The notes beneath the pieces are model-generated. The model was not told the DNA's origin. It worked only from the letters and a program-made list of their open reading frames with translations, and made no database searches. Of a stretch of 64,000 nt of DNA, positions 43,801 through 58,800 are shown one piece after another. This DNA comes from an uncultured Amylibacter sp. (GTDB lineage: Bacteria > Pseudomonadota > Alphaproteobacteria > Rhodobacterales > Rhodobacteraceae). The stretch is from contig OY365738.1 of the NCBI GenBank assembly GCA_959347345.1, forward strand, positions 434,001 through 498,000. Reading direction: 5' to 3'. The position numbers and the translations under genes are program-made. How positions within the stretch are numbered: position 1 is the stretch's first letter; the number at the start of each line of letters is the position of its first letter.

Positions 43801-46800
43801 GATAATTCTGCTGCGACTGGGTGTGCTGCGACCATTGCCTTCGCCTGTGATGAAGCTACGACTACTGGTAACCCGTTTCATGTGCTTTGTAGCGATAATG
43901 AAGCCGACCGTATATTGCGTGCGGACGAATGTCGCGGTGGAAATTCAGCAGGAAAGATGTGCGACACTGCGGTTGATACCTGTAATGGTGCGCCGTTTAC
44001 CGCTGGTTGTGATGCGGCCGTTTATGTCAATGCGCTGACCGCGTATTGTACGGAGGGTGATAATATCTTTGATGTGCAATGTGTGGACGGCACGCATGGT
44101 GCCATCGGTGCCGTCAATAACGCGCGTCTGGCCCGTTGTGCGGGTCCGATTGCCGATTTGGGGAGGAGTGCGGTTGACGCGACTTGTTTTACCGAATCCG
44201 TGGCGATTTGTGGCACGATGACGGTAGAGGGAACAAGCCCATTCGCCGAGATTTGTGGTGATGCGAACCGTAATATGAACCATGCGGATCTTGCCGCTAT
44301 ACAGGGATTCTATTGTGGTAATAACGCCCGCAGACCTGGGTGTCCCGATGATACAGATAACTCTGGCGCAGTAACCTCTGGCGATTTTGCCCGTGGGCAA
44401 GCAACGCCTTTAAGAACTGATCCAACGGCCGAAAGCCAGTTTTTGGAAATTGCGGTTGATTCGAGTGATATTAGCACAACTGGCACATTGACCGAGACTG
44501 CTGGCGGGGGTGTCGCCCCTACCCCGACTACGTTGGACTTTAGCGAGCTAGAATATGGCGGTCAACCACTGAGCTTGGAAGCTGCCGATGGTGTGGCGTT
44601 CTTTACGGGCTTCCATGGCAATACTGAGTATGCCTATGCGGGGATTTTTGGCACGACCGATTTGGGTGCGCCGATAGCCACAAATACGACTGCAACTTGG
44701 AATGGGTTGTTAAACATTAATGGCACGGAACAGGCGTTTGACTTGGAAGTGGTGTTTAGTGATTCTGCTGATAACACTGTTAAAGGGTTTGCTATAAATC
44801 CAATTGACACAAAGGATTTTCTTGTTGATGGGACATTTGACGCAAACGGAGTGATAACGGGCAATGTTCATTATGATGAATTTGCCAGTGATACACGACT
44901 AAACATTTCTGCCCCTAATGGAGTTTTGTCAGGGCTTATTGGCACGGACGGCGCGGTTGGCGTGTTTTATAACACGGCTGGAGATCTCTATGTTGGTGGG
45001 TTTGTGGTTAGCCCAGACCTCGGCATTTGTACTACGAATGTTTTTGACCCCCTCTGCCCTGTTTATCAAAGTGTCCCCGCGCAAACAGCGTTTTGTGTGA
45101 CTGCGGTTAATATCTTTAATCCGTTGTGTATTGAAGCAACGCATGGCACCACAGACCAATTAAAAGGACTGCGTGATGCGGCTTGTTTGGCACGAGGTGA
45201 TATGGCGGATGGCACTTGTAAGAACCGTGAAGAAGTACGTATGGCTTGTAATACTAACGTATATACGCAAACCACGGGTCTTGACACCAATATAAACCTT
45301 TGCACTGGTACAGCAACAGATGGTGGCGAGGCATATTCTGCTAGACAAACGGCATGTCAGACTGCTGCGACCACCTTTGCCCAGACTTGGTGTAATGGGG
45401 GGGATACTTCTGTAGCAGCTGTTAACTCCGCCCGTAATAGCTATTGCGGTGATAAGGCGAGAAGCGAAAGCGATGGGACTGGGAATGGGAATTGCGTGTC
45501 TAGGCTCGCCGCTACTTGTACCACGAATGATGGCACTGCACCTTTCTCTGGTATTTGTGGCACAGCCGTTACACCGCAACAGATAACGGCTTGTAGCGGT
45601 ACGCTTGGCGATTTGACGACTAAAGGTGCGGTTGCGAGTGATTGTAACAATGCCCTCCTGTCTGGTGCGATTTGTGGGGATGCAAGTTCTATGGGCGGTT
45701 CAGACCCGTTTGCCCCTATTTGTTCAGAGCCAACGGCTACTCTTGGTGGATTTGTTCTAGCTACGGCGCAGTTAGCGATTTGTGGCGGTTTGGTTAGCGA
45801 TTTGACCGATGGTGGTGCGCAATTGAGTGATTGCAGAACGAACGACTTGTCTGGTGCGATTTGTGGGACTTCAACTACGGTTGGTTCAGACCCGTTTGCC
45901 CCTATTTGTGGTGAATCATCGGCTATTGTTAGTGGATTTGTTCTAGCTACGGCGCAGTTGACGATTTGTGGCGGTGAGCTTACTGGCTTTGATGGTGCTG
46001 CGGAAGTGACTGATTGTAAAACGCCCGCCTTGGCTGGTGTGATTTGTGGTATGGATTCTACCCCTGGTTCAGACCCGTTTGCGCCTATTTGTGGCGGAGC
46101 AGGTGCGCTTGCTTCATATGATCAGGCTGCGGCGCAGTTCGCGATTTGTAGCGGTTCGGTTACGACATTGACTAGTGGTAATGCGGTTGCGAGTGATTGT
46201 AAAACGAACGACTTGGCAGGCGCGATTTGTGGGGACTTAAATTCTAACCCTGGTTCAGACCCGTTTGCTCCGATTTGTTCGGAATCAGATGCTATTATTG
46301 GTGGATTTGTTCTAGCTACGGCGCAGTTAGCGATTTGTGGCGGTGAGCTTACTGGCTTCAATGGTGCTGCGGAGGTGGGTGATTGTAAAATTGGCGGTCA
46401 GTCTACCACGATTTGTGGTATGGATTCTAACCCTGGTACAGACCCGTTTGCGCCTATTTGTGGCGGAGATGGTGCTCCTCCTGATGGAATTGATCTGGCT
46501 GCGGCGCAATTGGCGATTTGTGGCGGTCCGATTAACGAATTGACTGATGGTGGTGCGCAATTGAGTGATTGTAAAAATGGCAATCAGTCTACCACGATTT
46601 GTGGTGCGGGGTCTAACCCTGGTTCAAACCCGTTTGCGCCTATTTGTGGCGGAGCAGGTGCTCCTGATGGATTTGATCTGGCTGCGGCGCAATTGACGAT
46701 TTGTGGCGGTCCGATTAACGAATTGACTGATGGTGGTGCGCAATTGAGTGATTGTAAAAATGGCGCTCAGTCTAACACGATTTGTGGTACGGGGTCTAGC

Positions 46801-49800
46801 CCTGGTTCAGACCCGTTTGCGCCTATTTGTGTGACAGCAGGTGCTCCTGATGGAATTGATCTGGCTGCGGCGCAATTGGCGATTTGTAGCGGTGCGCTTG
46901 CTGGCTTCGCTGGTAATGCGGATGTGAGTGATTGTAAAACTGGCGGTCAGTCTGCCACGATTTGTGGGGACGGAACTTCTGCCCCAGGTACAAATCCGTG
47001 GGCATATATTTGTGGGCAATCAACGGCTATTATTAATGGATTTATTCGGGAGACGGCACAGGATAGGGCTTGTTTGGCGAAAGGTGCGACGGATGCTGGT
47101 ACGGGTAATAATTGTGCGTTTCGCACGGCTGTTCTTAGTGCTTGTGATTTAAACCCATATGAGGTAGCCACTGATACGAATGCGGACCTCTGTGGTGCTA
47201 GTACGAGTACTACTAATGGCGAGACATATTTGGTAAGACGGGGTATATGTGAAGATAAGACTACCACCTTTACTGAAACGTATTGTGGTCCGAATGATAA
47301 GGCTGTTGGCGGTACTGATACAGCTGTGAAAGATGTCCGTGATGAGATTTGTTTGGAGCAAGAAGCGGGTGATATTAACTCAGGTGATAATAATTGCATA
47401 GGTCGCGCTAATGTCAATGCGGCTTGTTTGCCTGCTGACCCGTTTTTGCATGTTGGGTGTAGCTCGGCAGATAACATTGCTGGGACAAGAACAACCTATT
47501 GTACGACTGGTACTAAAATCTTTGACCCTGAATGTGACAATAATGCATATGGTGCTGCTGGTGTTACGGCTAAGGCACGTGCCACGGCTTGTACGGCTAA
47601 CACTGCTGTGCATCATGAGACAGGGAACGCGATAACGACTTGTGGTAGTGAGACTGTGGCGGGTATTGTCTTTGATTATTGTGCCACGGACGCGGGTCTG
47701 ACTGATACAGATTCTTGCCCTGTGAAGGCTGGTGGTGAGGTTGCGCGGGTTTGTCGTGAGACCAATCCATGGGGTACTGGTTGTAGTCCGACTTCGACAA
47801 CCTATCATGCCGAACGTAAGGCTAGGTGTGCGAGTTCTGATCCTTTGCCATCGGGTGTTGTACGTGCAACGGTTTGTCCTGTTGTGCTAGAGATTACATG
47901 CAGAACTGGCGGGGGTAGTATTACCGCGAATCCGTTTGATGCGACTTGTCTTGACGGTGCGACCTATACCTCCGACCGGCTTGCCCGTTGCGAGGTGGAT
48001 GCGGTTGCAACCATAACCAACTTGGGTGGTAGTTGTAGCGGTGCAGGTCTGTCTGATGTGATTTGTGGTTCGAGTGCCAGCGAATCAGGGTCAAACCCCT
48101 TTGCCCCGATTTGTGACTCGGATACACAGAATGCCAATTTTGCCAACCTTGACCGCGCAAAACAACTTTCGTGTGGTGCTACGCGGTTGGGTGCGGGTGC
48201 AACAAATAAAGGCGTTTGTGATACTCTTCAAGATGGGCTTTGCACGGGTGCTAATTCGGTTAGTGCCACTCCGCAGGGTGCAGGGAATTTTGTTTGTTCT
48301 ACGGATAGCGAACCGAATGTTGTTCTCGCGCGGAATAACTTCTGCCAAGACCCTGCCACGACCTATGCCACTGGGTGTACGACTGCGATAGGCACAACGC
48401 TTAACACGCGGAGGACGCTTGCAACCAGTTGTGTTGAGGGCGGTTCTAATTTCCCCCAAAGTGGCACCGCAGACGCGGTCTGTAATCAGGAGGTCGCGGC
48501 TGGATTAACCGTTGCCATGTGTAGTGCGAATCCCTACCTGTCCGCGTGTGACGTGGTCGGGGTGAAAGAGGCATTTACTACCGTACTGACGGCGCGGGAT
48601 AACCTCTGCACTACAAGCGTGTCTAATTCTGATCCGTTTAATGCTTTATGTAATGTATATCCTATGATAAACACTCAGCGGGTTGATTATTGTGATGAAC
48701 CCACCACAGCTTGGGAAGGCAGATGTGTTGGCGGTGGACTAGTGGATACAGGCAATGCCATTGCAAATGCTCGTGCAAATGTTTGTATTAATAATCTGGC
48801 GATTACCACGACTGCGGATTCTGCTCCTTTGGTCGCTGCTAATAACTCTTTGTTTAGCTCCCGTTGCACTGGTTTGAGTGTTGTTGGCGGAACAACGGTT
48901 ACGGAAACGCGATTGCCGTTGTGTGCAGGTGCGCTTAACCTTTTGACCGCCGCTGGTGGTAATGCTACTCTTTGTAACAGTGCCGAGCTGTCTGGTGTGA
49001 TTTGTGGGACTTTGGGTGATACTACTGCTTCAAATGTGTATGCACCGATTTGTTCGGACCAACTGGCTCTGACGAGCGGATATACTGTGGCGGATGTGAA
49101 TGCCAGGCGTACGGATACTTGTTTGGCCACGGCAGTTGCTGGTCGAGACCCAAGTTGCGGTAGTGAGACTCCGAATTCGGGTTATATCGGCACCTATTGT
49201 GCTGGTGATAATAACTCCGCCGCTGCTGATAACGCAAGGGATTGCCCCAATACTGCCTATCTGCGCAAGAATCCTACGGTTACTACCGCCTTGACTGCGG
49301 GTGCTTTAGGAGGCACTGGCGCTAATTCTGCCCTTAATTCTGATGGTACGGCTCGGCTAACGGGTGAAAATGTATTTTTGACCGCGCAATTGAATGCAGG
49401 GGATACCGATGCCGCCACGAACTTTGCCAATATCGGTGCTGCCACGTTCGAGAAGGGTGACGTGAACGAACTCATCAGCTTAAAGTTAGATGCGGTTGGA
49501 GGCAACAGCGCTACCACCAGTGGCTTTCTTGGCGGGATAAGCCCTAACAATAGCGACAAGCTCTATGTCGGGATTTTATCTGGCACGAATGTGGGTGCGC
49601 CTCTTACATCTAACCCCGCGACTGCCGCGTGGCCGACAATAGCGCGAGTCATAAATGGCACCACTGCATTGGACGCATCCAGACAATTCATCTTGGATGT
49701 TAGCTTTAGTAATAAGACTATTACAACACGTACTACTTCGCGAAATGCGGCTGATAATCTTGACCTTCCCCCCGATTTTGGCAGCCTTGGGACTATTGGT

Positions 49801-52800
49801 ATAAACGGTAGCTTCACCGCAAATGGTGTGATATATGGCACGGTTGATTTTGGTGGTACCAATACAGGTACGCTTACAGGTTTGATTGGGCAGGTTGGCG
49901 CGGTCGGCATATTTAAGAGTGCGCCTACCTCACCCACTGTGCCTAACCCTAACCCATACGTAGGTGGGTTTGTTTCTGATAATCCTAATACCGCGCCTCT
50001 GCTGAATTGTGGTGAAACCGAGGAGAATGGGGTGGCGCCGACTCCGTTTGATGATGACTGTGATGGTGTAAATGACGATTTGCAGGTGCGGTTGTGTGTA
50101 GAAAAAGACGCACTGGCGAGTGCTGGAAGCGGTTCCGCCGTGAATTGTACGATGAACAATACGTTTACAAGTGCGGTTTGTATAACCAGTGGGCGAGACG
50201 CAAATCCGTTTGATAGCCTTTGCCCCGTTGACGCTGGCAAAAAAAAAACATTTGTTAATTTATGCGCGGATACTGGTAATCTAGGTGCTCTAGGCGGATC
50301 AACCGCCTGTGAAGGGGATATTAATACTTGTTTAGCCAGTCCGTTTGCCAGCGGATGTACTGGGCCAGAATATGCCGATGTGCGCACTACCGCGATAGGC
50401 ACTTGCCGTTCGGATATGACTCCGTTTGATGCGAAGTGTGCGGAATATGGTGATAGAGGTAACCAGCAGACTACTTTTTGCACCACTCGTGCGGGAGTGG
50501 GTGATGCGGATTGTAACACTGGTGGTTATATAACAACGCTTTGTGGCGCGGGTGATGGCACTAATGTTTTCGCAACGGTTTGTACCGATGCTAACCGCAT
50601 AACCTTCTGTACGACTGGTACGACCAATATCTTTGATTCGCGATGTAATACTTCGACTTCTGAGGTTATGCAGCAGGCGAATATGGCGCGTGAGGCGGCT
50701 TGTGCTGAGAGTGCTGTGAATGCTGCCCGTGCTATGGACAGTCAATGTACGGCTACGGTATTGCGGATTTGTGGTACTGAAGGAAAAGTCTTTAATTCTG
50801 CGTGTTTGCGGGCTAACATTTCGATGACTTATCACCCTGCCCGCCTTCTGGCTTGCGAGGGTGATGCCGCCCTGCCCGCTAACGATTCTTGTAACTCTCC
50901 CATACTGGCTGGCGTGATTTGTGGCACCAGTGCCAGCGACACAGGGACAGACCCCTTTGCCCCGATTTGTAGCATTTCAACACAGAATAGCAATTTTGCC
51001 AACCTTGCCGCCGTGCAAGATCTTCAATGTCGCACAAAGGCAATGCCAGCGGATGCGGCTGTGGCTGGAGACGACTGTTATGAACTCGCGTACGGCACCA
51101 ATGGTTTTTGTGATGGTAATGACGCAGGCGATAATCCTTATGCCCCCGTTTGCGGTGAAAATAATGGAGCCAATCAAGCCTCGTTCTGTACGAGTTTTAA
51201 CCAAGCGGGAAATACGGAAGCTATACAACTCTGTAACAATGACATTGCGGTTGTTTGTCCTAATACGCCATTCCGTAGCGATGGCACTGTAGAGTGTTTG
51301 AGCAATAGTGCCTATGCAAACCAACGTGCAGAGCAGTGTAGCAAAGGTACGCAAGGGACTGGTGATTGTAATACTGAGACGATTGCAAATACTGTTTGTG
51401 CGAGCACTGGCCCTTACGCCAATCCATTTGCCGATTTTTGTTCGACTACGACCGCGCGGACTACTGGAATGACACTGGCCGAGATTCGGCAAGGGGTGTA
51501 CACGACATGCTTGGATGGCACAAAGGATTCGGATTCGGATGTTTGTGAAAGCACGGCCTCTGATCGGACGAAATTAAGCACTATAACCTGTATTGCGACT
51601 AATCCAACTGCGTTGTTTGCTGCCGAATGTGATTATACGGAGTTTAAAGTTGTGGAGGTTAATTATTGTACAGTTGAGGGGAACGTTTGGCTGACGACAT
51701 GTAATAGTGAGAATGTAGCGGATATAAACAGCCGCATTAGCGATGCCCGCGCAACGATTTGTATTGAGAATCGTGCGATTGTAACGGGGGGTGCAGATGG
51801 CGTAGCTGATAGGATGTCTTTGTTTAACAGCGCTTGCAATGGTTTGGCGCATAGTACGAACGGACTAACGGTTGCGCTTGCGCGGATTGCGCTGGCAGAA
51901 ATGTGTCGTACGAATGATATGGCCGATGGTTGCGACCAACCTGCGGATGGTCTTAACGGAAAATCCGTTGCCGATTGTAGCGCGAATCCCTATGATACGA
52001 CAGATACGCTGAGCTGTGCTGGCAACGACGCGTTTAATGCCGAGCGGACGGCGCGGAATAACCTCTGCACTTCAAGCACGTCTGGCTCTGATCCGTTTAA
52101 TGCGTTATGTGATGTATTTGCTGCTAGAATGGCAGAGCGGACGGCTCATTGCGGTACCAGTAAAACCAACCCTTGGGATGCTAAATGTGAGGGTGCTTTG
52201 GTAACGGCGGGGGATGCCACCATCGCAGAAGCCCGCACAAATGTTTGTCTTGCCAATACTGAGATTAGAACGGGTAGCGAAACGGTAACGCAGGCTTTGT
52301 TTAACACCCGTTGCACTGGGCGGGCGAATCAGGCTGGAACAACGGTTACGACCACGCGGCTTGGGTACTGTGAGGGTGCGATTGCCGATTTGAACACCGC
52401 TGGTGGTACCCCTGCCCTTTGTAAAGATACCGAATTATCTGGCGCGATTTGTGGTATGGGCTCTACCCCCGGTTCAAATCCGTTTGCAGAGATTTGTACG
52501 GAATCATCTGGGGCTGCTCTGCTTGATGGATTTAATTTGGCAGAGGCGCAGGAGGCTGTATGTCTTGTAACAGGCACATCCAATTTGCCCGGGGAAACTT
52601 GTGGAGCTATCGTTTCTGGGGTTTGCGGTGAGAACCCCTTTACACAAACGACCCAAACAGGTGGGCAGACCGACCTTTGCGTAGATGCAAGTGGCAGCAC
52701 GACTTATGCCGAAGGGCGGGAGAGGGCATGTGGCACGACAGGGCAATCCTCTTTACCGAATAGCGATTGTCAATCGGTTAAAAATCGTCTTTGTACGGGC

Positions 52801-55800
52801 GCGGGTTCTATTGAAACAATGGCTGGGGCTGGTAAGTATAACTGCTCTATAGACGGTGATTTTTCAAACGACCGTGAAACCCAATGTGGCACGGGCGACC
52901 CTGCTGGCGGTTCTGTTTGTGAAACGGTTATAACGGGTCTTTGTATGGGCGCGGGTTCTATATTAAAAATGGCTGGTCAGGCAGGTTATAACTGTTCTGA
53001 GGATGAGGCGTTTTCAACCGACCGTGAAGTGACATGTGGCACGAGCGACCCTGCTGCAGATTCTGTTTGTGAAACGGTTGTAACTGGTCTTTGTACGGGT
53101 GCGAATTCTTTTGAAACCGAAGTAGGTGCTGGGAATTATAATTGTTCTGATGATGCTGCTTTTGTTGGTGTGCGTTTAACTGAATGTGCGCTTATCGGGG
53201 CGCATTCGACTTGTGAGACGCTAATTACAACTAATTGTACTAATGTTCAGTCTGGTAATCCGCATGCGAACTGTCCTGCGACGCCCACTGGTAATGCTGA
53301 TGTTGCCCTTTGGCAGGGTGGTGCGCGCAATTCTGGTAATACAGGTTATCTGACGGATGTTGTGGCTTCTGACAGGGCGAGTGAAGACGATGCGGCCGCG
53401 AACTTTATTGTGGGTGGGGCAGCTGGGCTGTCCTTGGGCAGTGAAGCGTCCAACACGAGCACCCCTGCCCCCTTGACGTTAAATGGCGTTGAAGGCATTA
53501 CTGGTACCGACGATGGTTTTGCCCTTTCGACTGGTACTTTTGCTGGCAATGTCACCAAGCTCTATGTCGGTTTGTTATCTACTACGGCTTTGGGCGCACC
53601 TTTGGATAATGCCGATCAAGGTGGCGATTGGACTGCGAAAACAACTGTATTAACAAGTACAGGGGAAACCGTGAATGAGAGTTTCAAATTGACTGTTAAT
53701 TATAGCGCGAATAGCCTTGCTGTAAAGGATACTACCACGCTTACGATTGGCGCGCTTGGCGTTATTAGTATAAATGGTGAATTCACCGCCAATGGCGTGA
53801 TATTTGGCACGGTTGATTTTGCTGGTGCCAATGCGGGTACGTTGTCTGGTTTGATTGGGCAAGACGGCGCGGTTGGTATATTTGCCAGCAATGCGGGTGC
53901 GAGTACCGCTTATGTCGGTGGGTTTGTTGCCGCGCCTGAGAAAGAAGGCGAGACGGGTACGACTGTTTGTGATACCACGACGCCATTCACCGATGCGAAT
54001 TGTGATCCCGTGTTGGATGTGGCCGCGCGATTGGCAGAGGCAAACAGATGCTATAACGATGGTCGTACCGAAACAGGCGGGGATTGCGTGGCTATAACGC
54101 CTTGTTTGACAAGATCAACTGTCGGTTTATTCGGAACAAGAACCCTCGATAATGGAGTAATGTGTTCCGATGTTGCCTTTGCGGGCGCACGGGCAAGCCA
54201 TTGTTCTGCTGGAATTAACGGAAATGGAGGCAATATAGTTGCTGAATTATGTAGAGATTTTATAGCGTTGAACAACGCGGAATCTGCCTGTCTTACCAAT
54301 CCATTCACCTCTGATTGTGAAGCCAAGTTGGGTACGGCTATTACAACAACATCACGAACCAACCGTATTAACTATTGTACAAGTGTCGGTCGCTCGGATT
54401 CGACTAATACTAATGCTGGTAATCCTTGTGCTGGTGCGCTGACGTATTGTAGCACCGAACAGCGTGCAACGTGTGCTAGTACTGTCCCTGGGACGAATAG
54501 TGATTTGATTACTGCATTTTGTGGGGTATTTCGCAACTTGTCGGATGCAGTATGTACTGATACTACGGAACGTACGACCAGCTGTAATGGCAATCCGTTC
54601 TATACGTTCTGTACCGAAGCGGATTATATCACGGCACAGCGGACTGCCTGTGGTTCGGATAATTATAGCGATGACTTGCGCGCTTTTGAGGACGTCCGTG
54701 TTCAAATTCAGGGAGCTGACGGGCGGTCGCCCACTGTGATAAATGCCGCCATTTGTCAAAGTCTCGGTCATATTTCTACGCTTTGCGCGGAGAGTGGTAC
54801 GAATGCCAATCCGTTTGCCCTTATTTGTGATACCGATACAAACACCAACCGTGTGAATCTTGCAACCACGAAACAAGGTTATTGTCGTGGCGATGGTTTG
54901 GAAGCGAACCCCGACGATTGTGGCGGGGTTGCTTCGGCTTTCTGTGCGACGGCAGGGACGGATAATGCGGTTGCCTTTGATAATCTGTGTCGCGATGCCA
55001 GTTATGATGAGGCACGGGTGAAGGCTTGTGGAGCGGGTACGCCTAACACAAGCACCTATACGGCGAATGGCTTTACGGATTGTAACACCTTAGTGGCAAA
55101 CCTTTGCCCCGGTAATCCTGGGTGTCCTCTTAGTGGTGATACTGTAACTACCGCCAGTTGGACATCTGTATTGCCTGGTGCTGGTGCGGTGCAGGCTGAT
55201 GGTTCAATGCGGTTGGATATTTTGCCTGAATTGGGATTAGACGAAGATTATACAGGCTATGTTCAGGCTGATGCCAATGGTTTGAAACTTGGGGCGGCTC
55301 TTCTTGATGCAGGTGGTACGCGTAAATCTGGCGTTACTTATAATGGTAATATTTTAAACTTATCTGATGCTGGTGTGGTTGGGGATGGTGGTGTCGCCTT
55401 TGCCCGTATTGATTTTACCGATTTCGTGCCGAATGAAGTCGCCACTGGCAGAGAAAGATTTTATGCTGGTATTTTGGATGGCACGGACGTGGGTGCGCCT
55501 TTGAATAACGCTGAGCAAAGTGGCGAGTGGAAGGGTAAGATTGCCCTGTATAGTGGTGGTTTGGTCGAAGCACTTGATTTCACCTTGACGGTTGGTTTTA
55601 ATAATGGCGCGGTTGGTACTCTTACTGGTAGTGTTACGGATAATGATAACACGGGGGCTACTTTTGCTCTAAATGGCAATTTCACCAGTGCTGGTATTAT
55701 CTATGGCACAACAAGCTTTGGTTATACAAATAGACTAAGCACTGGCTCGCTGACGGGTTTGATTGGTGCGAAGGGCGCGGTTGGCGCGTTTGTTTCTTCG

Positions 55801-58800
55801 GGCGCGGGTGATCGTTCTAGTGCTGGTGAAGCCCGTAATCGCAATGGCGAATACGCGGGTGGTTTTGTTGTCAAAGCGTCTGAGCCTGCCGTTGCGGTTG
55901 ATTGTACTACCGCCACGGGGACTCCGTTTGCTATGGGTTGCGATGAAGAGCTTGATATTGTTAACGTTCGCACCCAGCTTTGCTTAAATGACCGTACCGT
56001 TGCTAATGGTTCGGATAATGATGGCATTTGTGGCGTTCTCACTATGAGATTCTGTTTTGATACAAGCGCTAATTTTGGTGACAATCCGTTTGATGGAAGA
56101 TGTGATACCGAAACTGGTATTATTGCTACGCGTTTAACTCTATGTGAGAATGACGAGGCGCATTCGACTTGTGGGACGATAATTGCAAATAATTGTCCTC
56201 CGACTGGTACGCGGCATGAGTCCTGTCCTGTGGTGGCTGATGTTGCCAGTTGGAAGCGTGAGCGGCGCAATTCTGGTGATACAGGTTCTCTGACGGGTGT
56301 TATCGCTTTGGGTGGGGTAACTTCCGATAACGTTAAAAACGCGAACTTTATTGAGGGCAGTACAGATGGGCTGGTTTTGGGTGGTAATGTGACGAATCAA
56401 CAGCCCCTAGGTAGTCCGACGTTAGGTGATCTTGAAGGTATTGGTGATAATAAAAGTGGTTTTGCCATTGCCAGGGGTGTTGTTGGAACTCATCGGTCAT
56501 TTGTCGGTTTGTTGTCTACTACGAATCTGGGTGCGCCTTTGAGTAACGCTGGGCAAAGTGCCACTTGGGGTGCAAAACTAAATATATTAGTAGGGAGCAA
56601 CCCCGATACGGCTCCATCGGAAACTTTCAAATTGAAGGTTGATTTTACTGCGGAGTCCATTCAGATTGTTGATGACAGTGATATCGAAACGGTTATTAGC
56701 CTTACTAATACTCTTTTGGAGTTTGGGGGTGCGAAGGCTACCTTTGCTCTAACGAACGGTAAATTTAACACCAAGGGCATTATATATGGTACCACAACTT
56801 TGCGTGCTTATAATTCAACCCTTACTGGTACATTGACAGGTTTGATTGGCGTAAACGGCGCGGTTGCTATATTCGCCAGCGATGGGTCGTCGTCCAGCGT
56901 TCCATATGTCGGCGGGTTTGTTGCAGCACCCTCTTGTAATGCCGCGGCGGGGACTCCGTTCCGTGCCTCTTGTACGGATAACGTTGCGGAGCAGACGATT
57001 TTTGTAAATGGTTGTGATGATGACAGCATAACAGTGGGTTGTGACCAATCTATCACTGGTGTTGCTGGCGGAACAACCATTAACGAGTGTATCGCGAATC
57101 CATACAATTTTGAATGTGGCGGGCGCACGGGCGCGTTTGCTGATGTGCTGGCGGCTCGGAATGCTATTTGCGGTTATGGGGCGGGGACGAATCCGTTTGA
57201 CCCCTTGTGTAACGACCACCCTAGCCAAAATGTAAATCAACAGAATTTTTGTGGCGAATCGCGCGAGGGCTATAGCTCACAAAAGGCGACAGATTGTGCA
57301 CCGCTTATAGCGCGTATTTGTGCTGGTTCAAACTCCGTATTAACAAGAGTTGGCGCTGGGGAGTATAACTGCTCTGCGGATGATGCGTTTGCAAGCGACC
57401 GCGAAGTCGAATGTGGCGCGACTGACCCTGCTGGCGATCCTGTTTGCGGGCTGGTTATAGCTTCTGTTTGCACTGGGGCGAATGCTTTTGCATCCACTGC
57501 AGGTGGTGGGAATTATCCTTGCTCTACGGATTCGACTTTTGAAGGTGCGCGTGATGCCTATTGCCGTACGACGACGACCGTTGGTGATAGTCTTTGTGCT
57601 GGCGCTCGTATGGCAAGGATTTGCCTCGCGGGCGACACCCCCTTCTCTGCAATTTGTGGTGCGGATGATGGTGTGATGAATGCAGAGGCACGGGCGGTGG
57701 CTTGTGCGACTGGTAATGGGGGTACTAGTGCTTTTTGTGGTGATGAGGATACCTCAGGTACTTATATCTTCGCCTATTGTGATACGGCCGCGGGTAATAC
57801 CAATGCAGCGTATTGCCCTAATACATATGCGGGCGCGGTTAATGATACTAGTCCTAATCTAGTGGATGTGTCTGATTTAACGAATAAAGCCCTGAATGCC
57901 GATGGTACAGGTCTGGAAAGAGTTATCGCTTACCGCGATGCAAATCCGGCAACCGATGACCGCGCGAACTTTATCGCGGGCGGTGATAACTTAGCGTACT
58001 TGGGGACGAATATAGCCGTTAATCGTTCGGAGACCTTTAGGTTAAATTCGACTAGTGGTTTTTCTGTTGCGCAGGGGTCGGCTACGAAGACGGTTACTGA
58101 TGGGCGGGGTACGAAGACTACCTACGATCATTATTACTATGTCAGTGTATTGGCTAGCACGAATCTGGGTGAGCCCTTGCCTGCGACTGCGACTGATGGA
58201 GCGACCACCCTTGAATGGTCGGCACAATTGCGTTTCATGTTTGGTGCGACTGTTCAAGCCCCACAGGACTTCACATTGATGGTTGATCTTTCTGGTCAGA
58301 CGATTTCTGGCTCTGCAACGGGTCTTTTGGGATTTGATATAGATGGTAACTTCACCGATAATGGCTTGTTATATGGCAGGTTTGTTTCTAATCTTGCTGG
58401 TGCGGGTACGTTGTCTGGTTTGATTGGCGATGCGGGCGCGGTTGGCATATTTAAGAGCAACCCTGGTTCTGGCGTTTATGTCGGTGGGTTTCTTGCCGAC
58501 GGGTCAGGTAATTGTACTACCACGGGGAATCCGTTTAATGCCGATTGTAAGGGCAATATCGACCTGCGGGTGCAGTTATGTCTCGCGTGGGAAGCGGACG
58601 GACTACCAAATGGTGTTACTGTAGCGGCTAATTGCGCGGGCGACCCTGCCATTACAGCCGTGATTTGTGCGACCAGTGGGGCAAATGCGAATCCGTTTGA
58701 CACTAACATTTGTACGGGCGACCAAGATAGCATCCAAACGACTTTCCTTAATAATTGTAAAGCGGGTAACGCGAACGGGGCAGATTGTACCGTACATGAT

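Noticed and set aside
45580..47040. Eight regular repeats as a CRISPR array
   Set aside because: Units are about 183 bases, fully coding and without spacer-like unique segments; no cas genes. The heptad arrays are likewise not CRISPR.
49563..50519. 318-codon minus-strand frame inside the giant gene (and others such as 61414-62046)
   Set aside because: Antisense to conserved modules; no family features and no start context.
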